Source: Calamus simplicifolius
Taxonomy: Eukaryota; Streptophyta; Magnoliopsida; Arecales; Arecaceae
Length of the DNA stretch: 64,000 nt
Direction of reading: 5' to 3'
Assembly (NCBI GenBank): GCA_900491605.1
Contig: UESW01004253.1
Coordinates: 537,726-601,725, forward strand
The notes beneath the pieces were generated by a model. The model was not told where the DNA came from. It made no database searches and saw nothing but the letters and a program-made list of their open reading frames with translations. Position numbers and translations under genes: made by a program. Numbering within the stretch: position 1 is the stretch's first letter; each line of letters begins with the position of its first letter. Shown one piece after another: positions 62,271 to 64,000 of the stretch.

Positions 62271-63317
62271 TTGTTAGCACCGAAGTTATAGGGTTCAACC
62301 GGATAAAAGATGAGTGTGAGACCTGTCATGACTTTGGTAAAATTTAAAAGATCCTTCAGCTAGGGCCATCCAGTACCAGTGGAGATTATACCATCCAGGA
62401 TGGTTACCTTTTTAGAGGCAATAGACTTTGTATCCCTAGGATGTCACTTAGAGAATTCCTAGTTGGAAAATGCATGCTGGGGGATTAGCTGGTCATTTTG
62501 GAAGAGATAAGATTATTTTAGTGATAGAGAACCAACTTTACTAGCCAGATTAAAAAGGCTCATTGCCCTGATAATAGCCCGATGTCGAACTTGTGCCGTT
62601 GCAAAATAGCAGAAGCAGAATACCGGTCTATATACTCCTTTGACAGTGCCTGATCGTCCTTGGCAAGACCTCAGTATGGACTTCATTCTAGGATTACCTA
62701 AAACCCAGAAAAACACGACTCCATCTTTGTAGTGGTCAATAGGTTCTCTAAGATGGCTCATTTCATCCCTTGTTCACAAACCTTTGACGCGTCTAGGGTA
62801 GCCTAACTTTTCTTAGACAGTGTGGTCAAGCTCCATGGCCTACCTAAGACCATTTTTTTGATAGGGATGTTAGGTTCACCAGCTACTTTTGGAAAACACT
62901 ATGGCATCTGTTAGGGACCAAACTTAATTTTTCGACAGCCTTTCACCCCCAAACGGATGGGCAAACTGAAGTGGTGAACCGTAGTCTAGGAAACCTTCTT
63001 AGGTGCCTTGTAGGTGAACATCTAGGGATGTGGGATTTTTACTGTCTCGTACAGAGTTCGCCTACAATAGCTTAGTGAACAGGTCCACAGGCAAGAGTCC
63101 ATTTGAGATAGTCCATAGGTACAAGCCTAATCGTCCACTTGATCTAATTCCTTTACCCCTCTACACACGAGTCTCAGAGTCTGCACAAGCATTTGCATAG
63201 CATATCAAAGACTTACATAAGGACATTAGCCAGAAAATAAATCTAAGTAATGAAACTTATAAAAGACTAGCTAACTCTCAAAGAAGAGCCAAAGAGTTCG
63301 GTGTAGGAGATTATGTC
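62271..63317 (+). pseudogene. Integrase of the chromodomain element
   Basis: Fragments over several frames: a pre-integrase region near 62400-62500, MDFILGLPKT-like at 62677, DRDVRFTSYFW at about 62860 and FHPQTDGQTEVVNRSLG at about 62945. The D, D and E of the catalytic core are each still recognisable, but many stops intervene. Confidence 0.75.
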
Positions 63318-63780
63318 ATGGTTAGGCTTAGGCCTGAACGATTTCCACCAGGGACCGTTAAGAGACTTCACACTCGCAGAGTTGGTCCCTTTAAAATAAT
63401 AGAGAAGGTAAGACCCAATGCCTATGTGCTAGATCTACCCTCGGATTGGGGTATTAGCTCTACCTTCAATATTGCAGACCTAGTAGAATATAGGGAACCG
63501 GCAGCGATTCCTAGTGAGTACTTTGGACTTAACCCTCCTTTCATGAGCGAACCTACCCAAGAGTGTCCACCACAAATTTTACCTGAGCGAGGAGAGTGGA
63601 TCGAGCATATCCTAGACGATCAAGCCATTACGACCCATAACCACGGTTATCAACACTACTTGGTCTGATGGCAGGGTCGCCCCGAATCTGACAATTCATG
63701 GATTACTCGAGAGGACTTGCAATACCTCAACCCAAACCTACTAGAGAGATACCAGAGCCAGAATGACCCATACTCGACGG
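63318..63780 (+). pseudogene. Integrase C-terminus and chromodomain
   Basis: The open part reads MVRLRPERFPPGTVKRLHTR then VGPFKIIEKVRPNAYVLDLP, the usual GPY/F-type C-terminus. A chromodomain follows (IEHILDD, YQHYLV, WQGRPESDNSWI) at about 63595-63720. An in-frame TGA at 63666-63668 splits the chromodomain where a Lys or similar residue normally precedes WQG. Chromodomains bias integration toward particular chromatin in intact elements. Confidence 0.82.
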
Positions 63781-63808
63781 GGTCGAGTTCTTCCCATCCT
63801 GGGAGAAT

Positions 63809-64000
63809 TGGTACGGGCACCAGGATCAAGCAGAGGATTCTTAACCCTCTGTGATATCTGATTAGTTATGATTCAAGTATTGAGTTGGGAAATAAAGTTT
63901 AGTTTATTTTGAGTCTTATCCAGTTCATTTTATTCTAAATTGAGTCATATCCAGTTCAGTTTATTTTAATGTGAGTCCTGTAGTAAGTTCATCAGCTTAC
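63809..64000 (+). repeat. 3' LTR of the chromodomain element (partial)
   Basis: TGGTACGGGCACCAGGATC onward matches 56800-56995 with only a handful of differences. It is preceded by a short purine run (GGGAGAAT) and truncated by the window edge. Confidence 0.9.

Larger units (their letters stand above)
56800..64000 (+). mobile_element. Chromodomain Ty3-gypsy element, degenerate, 3' LTR off window
   Basis: 5' LTR 56800-58130, tRNA-Met primer site, long leader, gag, protease, RT, RNase H, integrase, chromodomain, then the start of the 3' LTR at 63809. Pol order with integrase last is Ty3-gypsy, and the C-terminal chromodomain marks the chromovirus branch. All coding parts carry stops or shifts. 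The lineage (Tekay or Reina, for example) is not decided. It interrupts the minus-strand Tat element at the RNase H region, so it inserted later. Confidence 0.9.

Overview
This is plant nuclear DNA. It has intron-free leucine-rich-repeat receptor-like protein genes, two spliced exons resembling the VPS33 vacuolar-sorting gene, plant-type Ty1-copia and Ty3-gypsy LTR retrotransposons, a plant LINE tail, and AT-rich spacers full of TA, GA and CA microsatellites. A monocot, perhaps a palm, is my impression; the sequence alone does not prove it.

Layout. 1-1923: 3' part of receptor-like protein (RLP) copy 1, running off the left edge. 1924-6402: its 3' flank and spacer. 6403-13256: two exons resembling the 3' end of VPS33, whose intron holds a complete, young, minus-strand Ty1-copia element (6704-11987). 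13735-16617: 5' flank of RLP copy 2. 16618-20063: RLP copy 2. 20064-26690: its 3' flank. 26690-33130: a mosaic of 3' and 5' RLP flanks with no RLP coding sequence. 33130-39960: spacer with a GC-rich tandem repeat, a dead copia gag fragment and a 394-bp foldback element. 39965-45298: 5' flank of copy 3, enlarged by an array of about 210-bp repeats and a LINE insertion. 45299-48763: RLP copy 3. 48764-50192: its 3' flank. 50193-56799: a minus-strand Ty3-gypsy element of Tat type, cut on the right by a plus-strand chromodomain gypsy element (56800 to beyond 64000).

The RLPs should be cell-surface immune receptors: signal peptide, LRRNT cap, many LRRs, an island before the last LRRs, a GxxxGxxxG membrane helix, a short tail and no kinase. 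They form a tandem array in which gene-plus-flank units were copied and some genes were lost. Copies 2 and 3 share a TATA box just over 100 bp before the ATG.

Almost every coding break (RLPs, copia, Tat accessory ORF) is a one-base change in or next to a homopolymer. Some 'pseudogenes' may therefore be consensus errors. By contrast the two gypsy elements carry catalytic substitutions and many stops, and are dead. The most unusual object is the accessory gene inside the Tat element. It runs antisense to pol, matches the 'putative gypsy type transposon' family plus coiled coil, and appears to contain two spliceosomal introns, each with a TACTAAC branch site.
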